From contig CALSQM010000002.1 in the NCBI GenBank assembly GCA_943788515.1, positions 1-64,000 on the forward strand: 64,000 nucleotides of DNA, given 5' to 3'. Each line of letters opens with the position of its first letter. Positions within the stretch are counted from its first letter, which is position 1. The translations under genes and the position numbers were made by a program. The notes beneath the pieces are model-generated. The model was not told the origin of the DNA. It did no database searches and worked only from the letters and a program-made list of their open reading frames with translations. Below, piece by piece: positions 25,747-35,480 of the stretch. Source of the stretch: an uncultured SAR86 cluster bacterium. GTDB taxonomy: Bacteria > Pseudomonadota > Gammaproteobacteria > Magnimaribacterales > D2472.

Positions 25747-27727
25747 CGACCAATGATTTCGCCATATCAACTACATTTGATATTGTGAACCCAAAATGTT
25801 CTAACAAGACATTAGCCGGAGCAGATTCTCCAAAACTATCAATTCCTAATACCTTGTCATTTTTATTTAGTAACTTGTACCAAGAATTTGGATGCCCTAG
25901 CTCAACAGCCAAGATAGGAAGGTCTGTTTTTACTATAGAAGATTGATAAGCATCATCGGTATCTAAAAATATGTCTAAACAAGGCATAGAAACAACGTTT
26001 GCATTAATTCCATTCTCTTCAAGTTTACCTGCAGCATCGAGGACTAATTGAACTTCGCTGCCAGAAGCTATGAGAGTTAATTTGGGATCATTATGCTCTT
26101 TTAATAAATAACCTCCTTTGTTTATATTCTCAATATGATCAGGTGTTCTTGATAAAGGTGTTGTGTTTTGTCTGCTAAAAACTAAGCATGTTGGAGTTTT
26201 TGAAGATGAAACTGCATTTTTCCAAGCAACCGCTGTTTCAACCATATCTGCGGGTCTCCAGTTATTTAGATTAGGTGTGGCACGCAACGTTACAAGATGT
26301 TCTATTGGCTGATGAGTTGGGCCATCTTCACCAAGAGCTATTGAGTCATGAGTATAAACAAAAATATTTGGAAGTCCCATTAAGGCAGAAAGCCTAACAG
26401 CATTTCTTGCGTAGTCAGTAAAAACTAAGAATGTTGCTCCATAGGGCTTGATGCCTCCATGCAAAACCATCCCATTCATAATTGCAGACATACCAAACTC
26501 TCTAACACCATAATTAATATGATTACCCGATGGATTCTCATTTGAAAAAGTAGTGCTCGACTTAGAAAAAGTATTATTGGACGGCGTTAAATCTGCAGAG
26601 CCTCCAACTAATTCAGGAAGTTCTTTAACAAAAAAATCTAAAGAGACTTGAGAAGATTTTCTTGTTGCCATTGAAGTGTTATTATCATTACACTCATTTA
26701 AAAATTTATTATATTTTTCTTCGAAATCACTTGGCATGTCAGATGCTATTCTTCTTTCAAGCTCACCATTTTCTTCTGGGTATTTTTCTTTATAAAGAGC
26801 CATCATGCCAGCCCATTCTGAGTTTTTTTCTTGACCAATCTTAGACGCATCCCAAAAATCATAAACTGAATCTGGGACGTGAAAAGGTTCATGTTTCCAT
26901 CCTAAAGCCTCTCTTGTTTTGGCAATCTCTTCATCACCAAGAGGGGCACCATGGGCATCAGAGGTTCCTGATTTGTTTGGGGAACCAAAACCAATAGTGG
27001 TTTTACAGAAAATCATAGTCGGTTTGCCTGTTTCGGCCTTGGCTGAAACAATTGCAGCATTTAATTCATCTAAATTGTGTCCATCCACACTTATAGTTTG
27101 CCAGCCGTAGCTATCAAATCTTTTTACAGTATCGTCTGTAAACCAATTTTCAATCTCTCCATCAATAGATATTCCATTTTGATCATAAAAACAAATTAAT
27201 TTACCAAGATTATGGGTGCTAGCAAAGGAACAGGCTTCATGAGATATACCTTCCATAAGACAGCCATCACCTAAAAATGCATACGTAAAGTGATCTATTA
27301 CCTTGCAGTCATCTTTGTTAAATTGCGCTGATAGAATTTTTTCTGAAATAGACATCCCAACTGCATTAGCTATGCCTTGACCCAATGGACCAGTCGTCGT
27401 TTCAATTCCATAATCTAAATCATATTCTGGATGCCCTGGTGTTTTTGACTTGAATACTCGAAAATCTTTTAAATCATCTATTGATATTTTATATCCTGTT
27501 AAGTGCAACAAACTATACAAAAGCATTGAGCCATGACCATTTGATAAGACAAACCTATCTCTATTAAACCAATGAGGATTTTGAGGGTTATGATTTAAAT
27601 GATTCTTCCAAAGGGCTGTAGCGATCTCTGCCATTCCCATTGGCATTCCCGGATGACCAGAATTTGCTTTTTGGACAGCATCAATTGAAAGAAACCTTAA
27701 GGCATTAGTGGATTCTGAGTTGTTCAT
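25739..27727 (-). CDS. tkt: Transketolase
   Basis: 662 residues, as in E. coli. Thiamine-diphosphate enzyme: SIDAVQKANSGHPGMPMG at the N-terminus, the GDGCLMEGISHEA cofactor motif (about residue 153), and the pyrimidine domain with EDGPTHQPIEHL near 465. It moves two-carbon units between sugar phosphates in the pentose pathway and Calvin-like reactions. It is the first gene of tkt-pgk-fba-LOG and diverges from metK; promoters for both must lie in the 173-base gap (27728-27900), where only a short inverted repeat GTGTA-N5-TACAC (27801-27815) was noticed. Confidence 0.96.
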   Translation of the reverse strand: MNNSESTNALRFLSIDAVQKANSGHPGMPMGMAEIATALWKNHLNHNPQNPHWFNRDRFVLSNGHGSMLLYSLLHLTGYKISIDDLKDFRVFKSKTPGHPEYDLDYGIETTTGPLGQGIANAVGMSISEKILSAQFNKDDCKVIDHFTYAFLGDGCLMEGISHEACSFASTHNLGKLICFYDQNGISIDGEIENWFTDDTVKRFDSYGWQTISVDGHNLDELNAAIVSAKAETGKPTMIFCKTTIGFGSPNKSGTSDAHGAPLGDEEIAKTREALGWKHEPFHVPDSVYDFWDASKIGQEKNSEWAGMMALYKEKYPEENGELERRIASDMPSDFEEKYNKFLNECNDNNTSMATRKSSQVSLDFFVKELPELVGGSADLTPSNNTFSKSSTTFSNENPSGNHINYGVREFGMSAIMNGMVLHGGIKPYGATFLVFTDYARNAVRLSALMGLPNIFVYTHDSIALGEDGPTHQPIEHLVTLRATPNLNNWRPADMVETAVAWKNAVSSSKTPTCLVFSRQNTTPLSRTPDHIENINKGGYLLKEHNDPKLTLIASGSEVQLVLDAAGKLEENGINANVVSMPCLDIFLDTDDAYQSSIVKTDLPILAVELGHPNSWYKLLNKNDKVLGIDSFGESAPANVLLEHFGFTISNVVDMAKSLVDA

Positions 27728-27900
27728 TTATTTATAATGATTAAAAATTAAATAATAGTGTTTAAACTAACAAATTCATAGCTAAAATTTTTAAAAATTA
27801 GTGTAAAATCTACACACTTGTGATTTTTAAATTTTTTGCGCCATTATGCTGCTAAAAAATTCTTTATCTCACTTATTTGAAAATATTTTTGGAGAAACAA

Positions 27901-29055
27901 ATGAGTTATATTTTTACATCAGAGTCGGTATCTGGTGGACATCCTGATAAAGTTTGCGATCAAGTTTCTGATGCTGTTCTTGATGCTTATCTAGCAGAAG
28001 ACCCAAATAGTAGGGTTGCTTGCGAAACAATGATTAAAAACAATATGGTTTTTATAGCTGGAGAGATTACTTCGCTGGCTAGTCCAGATCTTGAGCCAGT
28101 GGTAAGAAAAACAATTAATGATATTGGATACAACTCTGAGGAGTATGGATTCAATGGTGATACATGTGAATTTACCAATCTTGTTTTTGAGCAATCACCT
28201 GATATTTCGCAGGGTGTTACTGAGGGTGAAGGTGAAAATTTAGAGCAGGGCGCTGGAGACCAGGGCTTGATGTTTGGATATGCTTGTAAAGAAACTGATT
28301 CTCTTATGCCATTGCCAATAGATTTGTCTCATAGACTTGTTAAAAAACAAGCTGATGTTATGAAAAGTGGTGAAATAAAATGGTTAAGACCGGATGCTAA
28401 AAGTCAGGTAAGTGTTATTTATTCTGATGATGGCAAAACAATTGAAGGCCTATCAGCTGTTGTTCTTTCTACTCAACATGATGAGGATGTAACTCAAGAA
28501 GAAATTAAAGATGAAGTAATGGAAAAAATAATTAAGCCAGTTGTTCCTGAAGAGTGGCTATTAGATTCAACTAATATCTACATTAATCCAACTGGAAAAT
28601 TTGTTATTGGAGGGCCTGTAGGAGATTGTGGGCTAACAGGAAGAAAAATTATCGTTGATACATATGGTGGCATGGCTAGACATGGTGGTGGCGCTTTCTC
28701 AGGGAAAGACCCTTCTAAAGTTGATAGATCTGCAGCTTATGCCTCAAGATATGTTGCGAAAAATATTGTTGCAGCAGGCCTTGCAGATTACTGTGAGATT
28801 CAAGTTTCCTATGCCATAGGCGTTGCTGAGCCAACATCAATACACGTTGAAACTTTTAACAGTGAAAAAATATCAAAAGAAGCAATTGTAAAAATAGTTG
28901 AAGAAGAATTTGATCTGAGGCCAAAAAGTTTAATTAATATGCTTGACCTAAAAAGGCCAATATACCAACCAACAGCAGCCTATGGTCATTTTGGCAGAAC
29001 TGATATTGACCTTTCATGGGAAAAAACGAATAAAGCTTCAGATATTTCACAGTAG
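27901..29055 (+). CDS. metK: S-adenosylmethionine synthetase
   Basis: 384 residues from ATG 27901, which has GGAGA seven bases upstream; this equals the E. coli length. Signatures: [17 protein letters not shown] (ATP site), [12 protein letters not shown], and [19 protein letters not shown] (phosphate loop). It makes SAM from methionine and ATP. ahcY follows after 26 bases, so synthesis of SAM and recycling of its product S-adenosylhomocysteine are in one operon. No recognisable SAM riboswitch was found in the leader. Confidence 0.97.
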   Translation: MSYIFTSESVSGGHPDKVCDQVSDAVLDAYLAEDPNSRVACETMIKNNMVFIAGEITSLASPDLEPVVRKTINDIGYNSEEYGFNGDTCEFTNLVFEQSPDISQGVTEGEGENLEQGAGDQGLMFGYACKETDSLMPLPIDLSHRLVKKQADVMKSGEIKWLRPDAKSQVSVIYSDDGKTIEGLSAVVLSTQHDEDVTQEEIKDEVMEKIIKPVVPEEWLLDSTNIYINPTGKFVIGGPVGDCGLTGRKIIVDTYGGMARHGGGAFSGKDPSKVDRSAAYASRYVAKNIVAAGLADYCEIQVSYAIGVAEPTSIHVETFNSEKISKEAIVKIVEEEFDLRPKSLINMLDLKRPIYQPTAAYGHFGRTDIDLSWEKTNKASDISQ

Positions 29056-29081
29056 AATATTTAATAAATAATAGGAAAAAA

Positions 29082-30477
29082 ATGGATAATGATTATAAAG
29101 TCGCGGATATTAACTTAGCTGAATTTGGAAGAAGAGAGATCTCTCTTGCTGAAAATGAAATGCCAGCCCTTATGGCTCTAAGAGATAAATATAGAGATGA
29201 GCAGCCACTAGCTAATGCTAAAATTATGGGTTGTATTCATATGACTATTCAAACTGCTGTTTTAATGGAAACACTAATAGACCTTGGTGCTGAACTAAGA
29301 TGGTCATCATGTAATATTTTCTCTACTCAAGATCATGCTGCGGCAGCTATGGCTGCTAGAGGCATACCAACTTTTGCTTGGAAGGGTGAAACAGACGAAG
29401 AGTTTGAGTGGTGTATCGAGCAAACTATTTGTAAAGATGGAAAGCCTTGGGATGCCAATATGATCCTTGATGATGGAAGCGATCTTACTGCGATGGTTCA
29501 TGAGAGGTTTCCTGAAATGCTAGAAACTATTCATGGTGTTTCAGAGGAGACTACTACTGGAGTTCACAGACTTAAAGAAATGTTAGAAAAAGGTGAGCTA
29601 AAAATACCTGCTATTAACGTTAATGACTCAGTAACGAAAGCAAAAAATGATAATAAGTATGGTTGCAGACATAGCCTTAATGACGCTCTTAAAAAGAGGG
29701 ACTGATATGCTGCTTATGGGTAAAAGAGGTCTTGTTATTGGTTATGGTGATGTTGGTAAAGGATCAGCAGCCAGTCTTGCTCAAGAAGGAATGATAGTAA
29801 GTGTTGTTGAATCAGATCCTATCTGTGCGATGCAAGCTTGTATGGATGGTTTTGCGGTTGTGTCCTGCTATAAGGATGGTGCTGTTTCAAGAAATGAAGC
29901 GGATATCAATATGGAAGTAATGGGTAACACTGATTTAATTGTAACAACAACAGGTAATGTTAATGTTTGTGACTCTGCAATGTTAGCTACATTAAAAAAT
30001 ACAGCCGTCGTTTGTAATATTGGTCACTTTGATAATGAGATTGATACTGCATTTATGAGAGATAACTACTACTGGGATGAGATTAAGCCTCAAGTTCATA
30101 GAATATTTAGAGATACAAAGCCTGATGGAACCCCAGACCAAACTAGCAAAAACTATCTTATTCTTTTAGCTGAAGGCCGACTAGTTAATCTAGGTAATGC
30201 AACAGGACATCCAAGTAGAATTATGGATGGCTCATTTGCTAACCAGGTTTTAGCGCAAATACATTTGTATAAGCAGGGTTTTGCAAATATTAATGATGAA
30301 GATACGAAAGCAGAGATGATTACTGTTGAAGTTCTTCCGAAAAAACTTGATGAAGAAGTTGCTGCTTTGATGGTTGCTGGTTTTGGAGGAGTCATTACTA
30401 AACTTACTAAAGATCAAGCTGATTACATTAACGTGCCTCAAGAGGGCCCTTTCAAAGAAGAAAGCTACAAATATTAA
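29082..30477 (+). CDS. ahcY: Adenosylhomocysteinase, interrupted by a +1 frameshift
   Basis: The gene is split in two frames. Frame one (29082-29705) covers the N-terminal substrate domain ([53 protein letters not shown]) and runs off at KKRD-stop. Frame two continues from about 29695 to 30477 with the NAD motif [14 protein letters not shown] and the C-terminal PEGR-like [19 protein letters not shown]. Homologs read through as ..[11 protein letters not shown], so a single extra A in the run at 29691-29695 explains the break. Ends are otherwise complete and well conserved, which argues for a sequencing error or slippage rather than decay. The enzyme hydrolyses S-adenosylhomocysteine. Confidence 0.9.
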
Positions 30478-30491
30478 TCTAATACTGTGCA

Positions 30492-30515
30492 ATTATGGGC
30501 GTAATTGCCCATAAT
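30492..30515. repeat. Perfect inverted repeat between ahcY and lptM
   Basis: ATTATGGGC (30492-30500) and GCCCATAAT (30507-30515) form a 9-bp perfect stem with a 6-base loop, 14 bases after the ahcY stop and 7 bases before lptM. There is no adjacent T-run in either direction, so it is not a clear rho-independent terminator; it could stabilise the ahcY mRNA 3' end or act as an operator. Confidence 0.5.
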
Positions 30516-30522
30516 ACGCACT

Positions 30523-30627
30523 ATGACATTTTTCAAAATTATTATAAGCATACTTATGATCATGAGTATAAGTGGGTGCGGCTTAAAAGGACCGCTTATA
30601 GAAATTCAAAAAGCTGAGATTTTTTAG
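30523..30627 (+). CDS. lptM: LptM-like small lipoprotein (LPS translocon maturation chaperone)
   Basis: 34 residues. A type II signal peptide (MTFFKIIISILMIMSISG) leads to the lipobox SISGC and then CGLKGPLIE, the C-G-L-K-G-P-L signature of LptM (formerly YifL/LppL). LptM assists disulfide maturation of LptD in the outer-membrane LPS translocon. The TAG stop overlaps the GTG start of lysA (TAGTG). Placement before lysA-dapF-DUF484-xerC reproduces the Pseudomonas order. The protein is shorter than E. coli LptM. Confidence 0.88.
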   Translation: MTFFKIIISILMIMSISGCGLKGPLIEIQKAEIF

Positions 30628-31865
30628 TGGATGCTTTTAAGTATAAAGAGGATAAATTGCATTGCGAGGATGCTAATTTATCTGAAATAGCTAGTAACTT
30701 TGGAACCCCTGCATACGTCTATTCAAAAAAAGCTCTCACAGAAAATGCTTTAATGTATGTGAATTCATTTACGAATTCAGATAACATGGCCTGTTTTTCT
30801 GTTAAATCATTAAGCAATCTTTCAGTTTTAAAACTATTAAAAGAAGTTGGTTGTGGTTTTGATGTTGTTTCTGGTGGCGAAATGCACAGAGCACTGTCTG
30901 TTGGCGCCGATCCTAAAAGCATTATCTTTTCAGGAGTTGGCAAGTCTTCAGATGAAATTAAACAAGGTATTTTAAACAAGATATTATCCTTTAATGTTGA
31001 GTCTGTTTCTGAGCTATATAGAATTGAAGCTATTGCAAAGAAACTGCAGATGAATGCCTCAGTTTCCATAAGGTTTAATCCTGACATAGATTCAGGAGGT
31101 CATGACTACATTACAACAGGAAGGAAGGGAGATAAATTTGGAATATCTTCAATAGAAGACATTTTAAATCTAAGTACCTACATTTCTAAATCTCTAAATC
31201 TAAATATGGTCGGTTTAGCATGTCATATAGGGTCTCAAATAATTGATCTAGAAAGCTATAAAGAAACAGCACATAAGACCTTTGAGCTTGCTGACCAAAT
31301 CTCCAAACTAGGAGTTGAACTTGATTTTCTAGACTTGGGAGGGGGCCTTGGGGTTTCCTATGATAGTGATATTCATCCTAGTCCAGAAGATTTAATATCT
31401 TGTCTAGAGTTAGAGTTTACTGGCAGAAAAGAAAGGCTGATACTCGAGCCTGGTAGAAGTATTTCTGCCAATGCTGGAGTGCTTTTAACAAAGGTTGAAT
31501 ACATAAAAGACGAGTTTCTAATAGTTGATGCTGCCATGAATGATCTTCTTAGGCCTTCTCTCTATCAAGCTAAGCACGAAATTTGGAATATAGAAAAGAC
31601 TGATCGTGATCAAGTTACTAGAAATATAGTTGGGCCCATATGCGAATCTTCTGATTTTCTTGCTAAGAATATAAAGATAAGTGCTGAAGAAGATGACATA
31701 TTGGCAGTCAGGACTGCTGGAGCTTATGGGTTTGTCATGTCCTCAAATTACAATACACGACCTCGAGCTTGTGAGATTCTTGTAGATGGTAATCAAACTT
31801 CATTAATTCGAAAGAGAGAATCACTTGAAAATATTTTAGAAATGGAACTTAGTCTCAATGATTAA
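30627..31865 (+). CDS. lysA: Diaminopimelate decarboxylase (GTG start)
   Basis: 412 residues, GTG start at 30627 overlapping the lptM stop. Fold III PLP enzyme: PLP lysine in MACFSVKSLSNL (about residue 59), HIGSQI, the glycine-rich LGGGLGVSY loop, EPGRSI, and the dimer-partner cysteine in GPICESSDF. It converts meso-diaminopimelate to lysine, the last step of the pathway whose epimerase, dapF, overlaps its 3' end by 8 bases. Confidence 0.96.
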   Translation: MDAFKYKEDKLHCEDANLSEIASNFGTPAYVYSKKALTENALMYVNSFTNSDNMACFSVKSLSNLSVLKLLKEVGCGFDVVSGGEMHRALSVGADPKSIIFSGVGKSSDEIKQGILNKILSFNVESVSELYRIEAIAKKLQMNASVSIRFNPDIDSGGHDYITTGRKGDKFGISSIEDILNLSTYISKSLNLNMVGLACHIGSQIIDLESYKETAHKTFELADQISKLGVELDFLDLGGGLGVSYDSDIHPSPEDLISCLELEFTGRKERLILEPGRSISANAGVLLTKVEYIKDEFLIVDAAMNDLLRPSLYQAKHEIWNIEKTDRDQVTRNIVGPICESSDFLAKNIKISAEEDDILAVRTAGAYGFVMSSNYNTRPRACEILVDGNQTSLIRKRESLENILEMELSLND

Positions 31866-32640
31866 GTTCTCCAAGATGCATGGGAATGGGAATGATTTTG
31901 TAATGGTAAATTCATTAGAAAAAGAATTTAATCCAAAGAAAACATTGATAAAAAAATTAGGTGACAGAAATCTAGGAATTGGATTTGATCAAATGATTCA
32001 TATTGGAGCTCCTTCAAAAGATAGCAGAGATTTTGCTGTAAAGTTTTATAATGCAGATGGTGGGCAGGCTAATATGTGCCTTAATGGAGTCAGATGTGCC
32101 GCAACATATATTTGGGATAATGAGTTTGCACCAAAAAAAATACTAATATTTCAAACAAAAAAAATAGATATTAAATGCAGGCCTTTAAAAAAAGGTGTTG
32201 AAGTAAGCCTTAAAAGTCCAAAGTACTTTATTTCCCAAGATTTAGAAAAAAAATTATCAAAAGTGATTAAAACTTCTTTTAAATTAATTGATTCAGGAAA
32301 CCTTCACTTATGCTTGCAAAAGAAAAGTATAGATCAAATTGACCTTAATGGTTTGTACAAGAAATTGGAAGCCTTATTAAGACCCCTAGGAATTAATCTA
32401 TCTATATATTCCAAAGACAAGGGCTCATATAACATAAGAACTTATGAGAATGGAGTGGGTGAAACTCTTTCATGTGGATCTGCATCTTTTTCTGTTGCCT
32501 ACCTGTGTCTTATAAATGAAATTAAAAAGATTACAATTAAGTCTTCAGGTGGGAGTATTAAGTTTACAAAGTTAGATGATAGAATCTTGATGTCAGGACC
32601 TACTAAGTTTGTTTATTCTGGGAGTTTTTATGAGCAATAA
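31858..32640 (+). CDS. dapF: Diaminopimelate epimerase
   Basis: 260 residues. Both catalytic cysteines are in place: C-x-N-G in QANMCLNGVRCAA and C-G-S in GETLSCGSAS. The N-terminal HGNGNDFVMV, YNADG and DSGNLH segments match substrate contacts. Two usually conserved positions differ: the residue after the first cysteine is Leu (normally Gly) and the Arg of YERG is Asn. The enzyme converts LL- to meso-diaminopimelate for lysine and peptidoglycan. It overlaps lysA by 8 and DUF484 by 11 bases. Confidence 0.93.
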   Translation: MIKFSKMHGNGNDFVMVNSLEKEFNPKKTLIKKLGDRNLGIGFDQMIHIGAPSKDSRDFAVKFYNADGGQANMCLNGVRCAATYIWDNEFAPKKILIFQTKKIDIKCRPLKKGVEVSLKSPKYFISQDLEKKLSKVIKTSFKLIDSGNLHLCLQKKSIDQIDLNGLYKKLEALLRPLGINLSIYSKDKGSYNIRTYENGVGETLSCGSASFSVAYLCLINEIKKITIKSSGGSIKFTKLDDRILMSGPTKFVYSGSFYEQ

Positions 32641-33265
32641 AATTGATGCTAAGGATGTAGAAATATTTTTGTTAGATAACTTGGATTTTTTTGAATCAAG
32701 AGAATCTCTTGTTAGTGAACTTAAATTTAAGCACTCTTCAAGTTCAGCATCATCTCTTCTAGAAAGACAAATTATTAAACTTAGAGATGAGCAAAAAGAC
32801 TTAATGGATCTGTTGTCATCTTTTGTAAAAGAAGCTTCACTAAATGAAGATCTGTTTAATAAATCAAAAGACCTTACTTTGAGTATTTTAGGCGCATCCT
32901 CTAGAGAAGATATTATAAAAAGAGTTCAAGATAACTTTCATAAGAGCTTTAACCTAGATAAGTGTGTGTTAAGTCTTCATGATAATTCTGAGATAAATAG
33001 CTTGGAACAAAAGACTGGGATGACTTTTCATAAGGGAGCTATTCATTGTGGGTCATATTCTATGGAAAAAATGGAACTTCTTTTTGAAGACCCAAAAGTT
33101 CAATCTATGGCAGTGGCTGTAATTGTTATTGGTAAAAATATTGGGCTGCTTATGCTTGGTAGTTACGATAGAACTAAATATTTAGGCGATGAGGACACTA
33201 CTTTTATTGAATATATAAGAGATATATTGGAAAAAAGATTTGCTTCAGAAAGTATGAATGCCTAA
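32630..33265 (+). CDS. DUF484 family protein
   Basis: 211 residues from ATG 32630, with GGGAG nine bases upstream. The N-terminal coiled coil (about 30-65: [24 protein letters not shown]) leads to a GAF-like domain (about 80-205: GIHCGSYS-type segment [16 protein letters not shown], then [17 protein letters not shown]). DUF484 occurs in almost all gammaproteobacterial dapF-xerC operons; its function is not established. It overlaps dapF by 11 bases and xerC by 8. Confidence 0.9.
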   Translation: MSNKIDAKDVEIFLLDNLDFFESRESLVSELKFKHSSSSASSLLERQIIKLRDEQKDLMDLLSSFVKEASLNEDLFNKSKDLTLSILGASSREDIIKRVQDNFHKSFNLDKCVLSLHDNSEINSLEQKTGMTFHKGAIHCGSYSMEKMELLFEDPKVQSMAVAVIVIGKNIGLLMLGSYDRTKYLGDEDTTFIEYIRDILEKRFASESMNA

Positions 33266-34154
33266 GAAATACTTTGTTACCAAAGACCTGGTTAAATATA
33301 TAGATTATATCTTTCAAGTAAAAAATCTTTCATTAAATACAGCAAATTCTTACAAAAGAGACTTATTAAAACTATCAAACTATTTAAACTCTGTGGGTAT
33401 TTCTTCATATAAAGAGATCACTGATGAGACCTGTACTGGGTGGATAGGAAGTTTGTTCTCATCGAATAGTAATCCAAGAAGCATTCAAAGGCATCTATCT
33501 TCTGCAAAAGGTTTCTTTAAGTTTCTTAAAAAGAATTTAGTGATTGAGTCTTCTCCATTTGAGCTTGTGAAGGCGCCAAAAACCCCGCAGCACCTTCCTG
33601 ATGTATTATCTCCTGAAGACGTAGAACAGCTTTTAAGCATAAAGCCAGTTGATGCTCTGGAAATAAGGGATTTAGCTATTGTTGAGCTTATGTACTCGTC
33701 TGGGTTAAGGGTGTCTGAGACCGCCAATATTAATATGAATGATTTTGAAGAAGAGATGTCTTTTTTAAGAGTACTTGGCAAAGGATCTAAAACTAGACTT
33801 GTGCCACTAGGGAGATATGCAGTTAGTGCAATTAAAAACTGGACTAAAGAAAGACAGAAATATTGTGATGAATCAGAAGCGCTATTTATAAATCTAAAGG
33901 GGTCTAGGCTTACTGTAAGGAGCATTCAATTAAGACTTAAAAGAATGGCTATAAAGCAAGGCCTGCCTCCAATTCATCCCCATATGTTAAGACATAGCTT
34001 TGCAACGCATATGCTTGAATCAAGCGGAGACTTAAGAACCATTCAAGAGCTTCTTGGCCATAGCTCTCTTTCTACTACACAAATCTATACTAAATTAGAT
34101 TATCAATACTTGGTAAAAATATATGACAAAGCCCATCCAAGAGCAAAAAAATGA
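33258..34154 (+). CDS. xerC: Tyrosine recombinase XerC
   Basis: 298 residues, same as E. coli. Catalytic set: R151 (SSGLRVSE), K175 (LGKGSKTR), H242 and R245 ([10 protein letters not shown]), H268 (LLGHSSL) and the nucleophile Y277 (QIYTKLD). With XerD it resolves chromosome dimers at dif. It sits in the dapF-DUF484-xerC-HAD operon, overlapping both neighbours, which marks it as the chromosomal housekeeping recombinase and not an integron or phage integrase. Confidence 0.96.
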   Translation: MPKKYFVTKDLVKYIDYIFQVKNLSLNTANSYKRDLLKLSNYLNSVGISSYKEITDETCTGWIGSLFSSNSNPRSIQRHLSSAKGFFKFLKKNLVIESSPFELVKAPKTPQHLPDVLSPEDVEQLLSIKPVDALEIRDLAIVELMYSSGLRVSETANINMNDFEEEMSFLRVLGKGSKTRLVPLGRYAVSAIKNWTKERQKYCDESEALFINLKGSRLTVRSIQLRLKRMAIKQGLPPIHPHMLRHSFATHMLESSGDLRTIQELLGHSSLSTTQIYTKLDYQYLVKIYDKAHPRAKK

Positions 34155-34855
34155 AATATAAACTTATTACATTTGATCTTGATGATACATTTTGGGATAT
34201 AGCGCCTGTAATAATTAAAGCGGAAAGGGATACAAGAAAATGGCTACACAAAGAAGTGGGTGAAATTGAATGGGGCTCAATGAGTGATTTTCTAGGAATA
34301 AGAGAGGAGCTAATAAAGGCCATTCCCTCACTGGAATGGGACATAAGCCTGCTTAGGAAAGAAATCTATAAACAAAAACTTAAAGCTTTGATTCCTGATG
34401 AGTCTGAAAGAGATCACATGATTAATAAGGCCTACTCTATGTTTCTTGAAAAGCGCCATGAAGTAACCTTTTATGAGGGTGTTTATGATGCAATTAAAAG
34501 CCTTGCCTCAAAATATCATCTTGGAATTCTAACCAATGGCAATGCAGATATTTATAAATATGAAATTGGGAAATATTTTGATTTTTCTAAAAATTCTTTC
34601 GATGTAAAAGATAATAAGCCAAATAAACCACATTTTGTGTCTGCTAAAAATGTATATGAAAATATATCTTATAATGAGATTATTCATATTGGTGATCATC
34701 AAGTAAATGATGTTTTTGGTGCTCATGACCTTGGAATTAAGCCTATTTGGTTTAATAATAAAAATGATGAATGGTCACAGTCTTTTGATAAACCTGACGA
34801 GTTTTCTAACTGGAATGACTGTACAAAATTAATAGGGGAAATTGATGCAAGATAA
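34151..34855 (+). CDS. HAD-superfamily phosphatase (YigB-like)
   Basis: 234 residues. HAD motifs: [12 protein letters not shown] (motif I, nucleophile D), [11 protein letters not shown] (motif II), a lysine in the PNKPH segment (motif III) and [17 protein letters not shown] (motif IV). A helical C1 cap lies between motifs I and II. E. coli YigB in the same xerC-adjacent position dephosphorylates the riboflavin intermediate 5-amino-6-(5-phosphoribitylamino)uracil and other phosphates; the substrate here is inferred from synteny. ATGA overlap with xerC. Confidence 0.88.
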   Translation: MKYKLITFDLDDTFWDIAPVIIKAERDTRKWLHKEVGEIEWGSMSDFLGIREELIKAIPSLEWDISLLRKEIYKQKLKALIPDESERDHMINKAYSMFLEKRHEVTFYEGVYDAIKSLASKYHLGILTNGNADIYKYEIGKYFDFSKNSFDVKDNKPNKPHFVSAKNVYENISYNEIIHIGDHQVNDVFGAHDLGIKPIWFNNKNDEWSQSFDKPDEFSNWNDCTKLIGEIDAR

Positions 34856-35081
34856 AGAAATTAGAGATGCTATTGCCAGTATTCTTAAGAAAGAAGTTGG
34901 AGCGTTTAGCAATGTTATCCCTTCAGAGATTATTAACTCTATGGCAAATAATTTATCAAAAGATTTTAATAGCCTTATAGAAAAGAGCGGTTATGTAAAC
35001 AAATCCAAATATAAGGCACTGCAAGAAGTTGCAGATAGGCTAGAAAAGAGAATTGAGTTATTAGAAGAGTCTATAAAGTAA
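34845..35081 (+). CDS. ubiK: Ubiquinone biosynthesis accessory factor UbiK (BMFP domain)
   Basis: 78 residues from ATG 34845 (a TTG three bases earlier is also possible). An amphipathic N-terminal half is followed by the BMFP-type helix: SGYVNKSKYKALQEVADRLEKRIELLEESIK, matching the V-x-x-x-E/K-F/Y...R-x-x-L-x-x-LE pattern of UbiK/YqiC. UbiK trimerises through this coiled coil and partners UbiJ in the ubiquinone metabolon. It overlaps the HAD gene by 11 bases and converges on a cytochrome gene with an 11-base overlap. Confidence 0.85.
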   Translation: MQDKEIRDAIASILKKEVGAFSNVIPSEIINSMANNLSKDFNSLIEKSGYVNKSKYKALQEVADRLEKRIELLEESIK

Positions 35082-35472
35082 TAATATATTCTGAAAGGTC
35101 TTTAATATCTTTGTCTGACAAGGCAGCTGCTTGAGCGTACATTAAAGCACTTTGAGGGCCTCGTTCTTCTTTATTTTTATACTGAACCAAGGCAGCTGAA
35201 ATGTAATCACTTTTTCTGCCTTTAAAAGAAGGGCCAATTCCGCCTTCCCCTTTAGCCCCATGACAGGCAATGCAGCCAGCATATAGTTTTGTTACTTTTG
35301 AGCCTGCATCTGAACCAGAACTTTCAGCCAAAACAGCTCCACAGTCTTGCCCTTCAATACATATGTTTACATTTAAATGAATTCGCTCTATTACTGAATC
35401 ATCATATTTTTTACCATTGAAAAGAAATAATGCACATAGTGACAAAATTAATAAATAACGCTTATTTTTCAT
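35071..35472 (-). CDS. Class I cytochrome c (c5-like), periplasmic
   Basis: 133 residues with an N-terminal signal or anchor (about 1-19) and one heme site CIACH (about residue 67; GCIACHGAKGEGGIGP). The probable axial methionine is in ALMYAQAAALSDKDI, followed by the last helix LSEYI. Two additional cysteines (CIEGQDC, about 38-44) precede the heme domain. It is the third gene of a cyt c4-dsbA-cyt c5 run, an arrangement like that around Pseudomonas engB/polA, and probably shuttles electrons to the cytochrome c oxidase. Confidence 0.88.
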   Translation of the reverse strand: MKNKRYLLILSLCALFLFNGKKYDDSVIERIHLNVNICIEGQDCGAVLAESSGSDAGSKVTKLYAGCIACHGAKGEGGIGPSFKGRKSDYISAALVQYKNKEERGPQSALMYAQAAALSDKDIKDLSEYIITL

Positions 35473-35480
35473 ATTGATTC

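Noticed and set aside
27728-27900. Possible SAM-responsive riboswitch upstream of metK
   Set aside because: Only a weak GTGTA-N5-TACAC repeat is visible; no SAM-I, SAM-II/V or SAM-IV core could be matched, and no terminator or SD-sequestering stem is evident.
29647-30477. Independent gene starting at the ATG at 29647
   Set aside because: Its first residues are a shadow of the upstream ahcY frame; it only becomes AhcY-like after the A-run at 29691-29695, so it is the second half of the frameshifted ahcY.
33258-34154. Integrase marking a mobile element
   Set aside because: The tyrosine recombinase is XerC by length, motifs and its dapF-DUF484-xerC-HAD operon; there are no att-like repeats or cargo genes.
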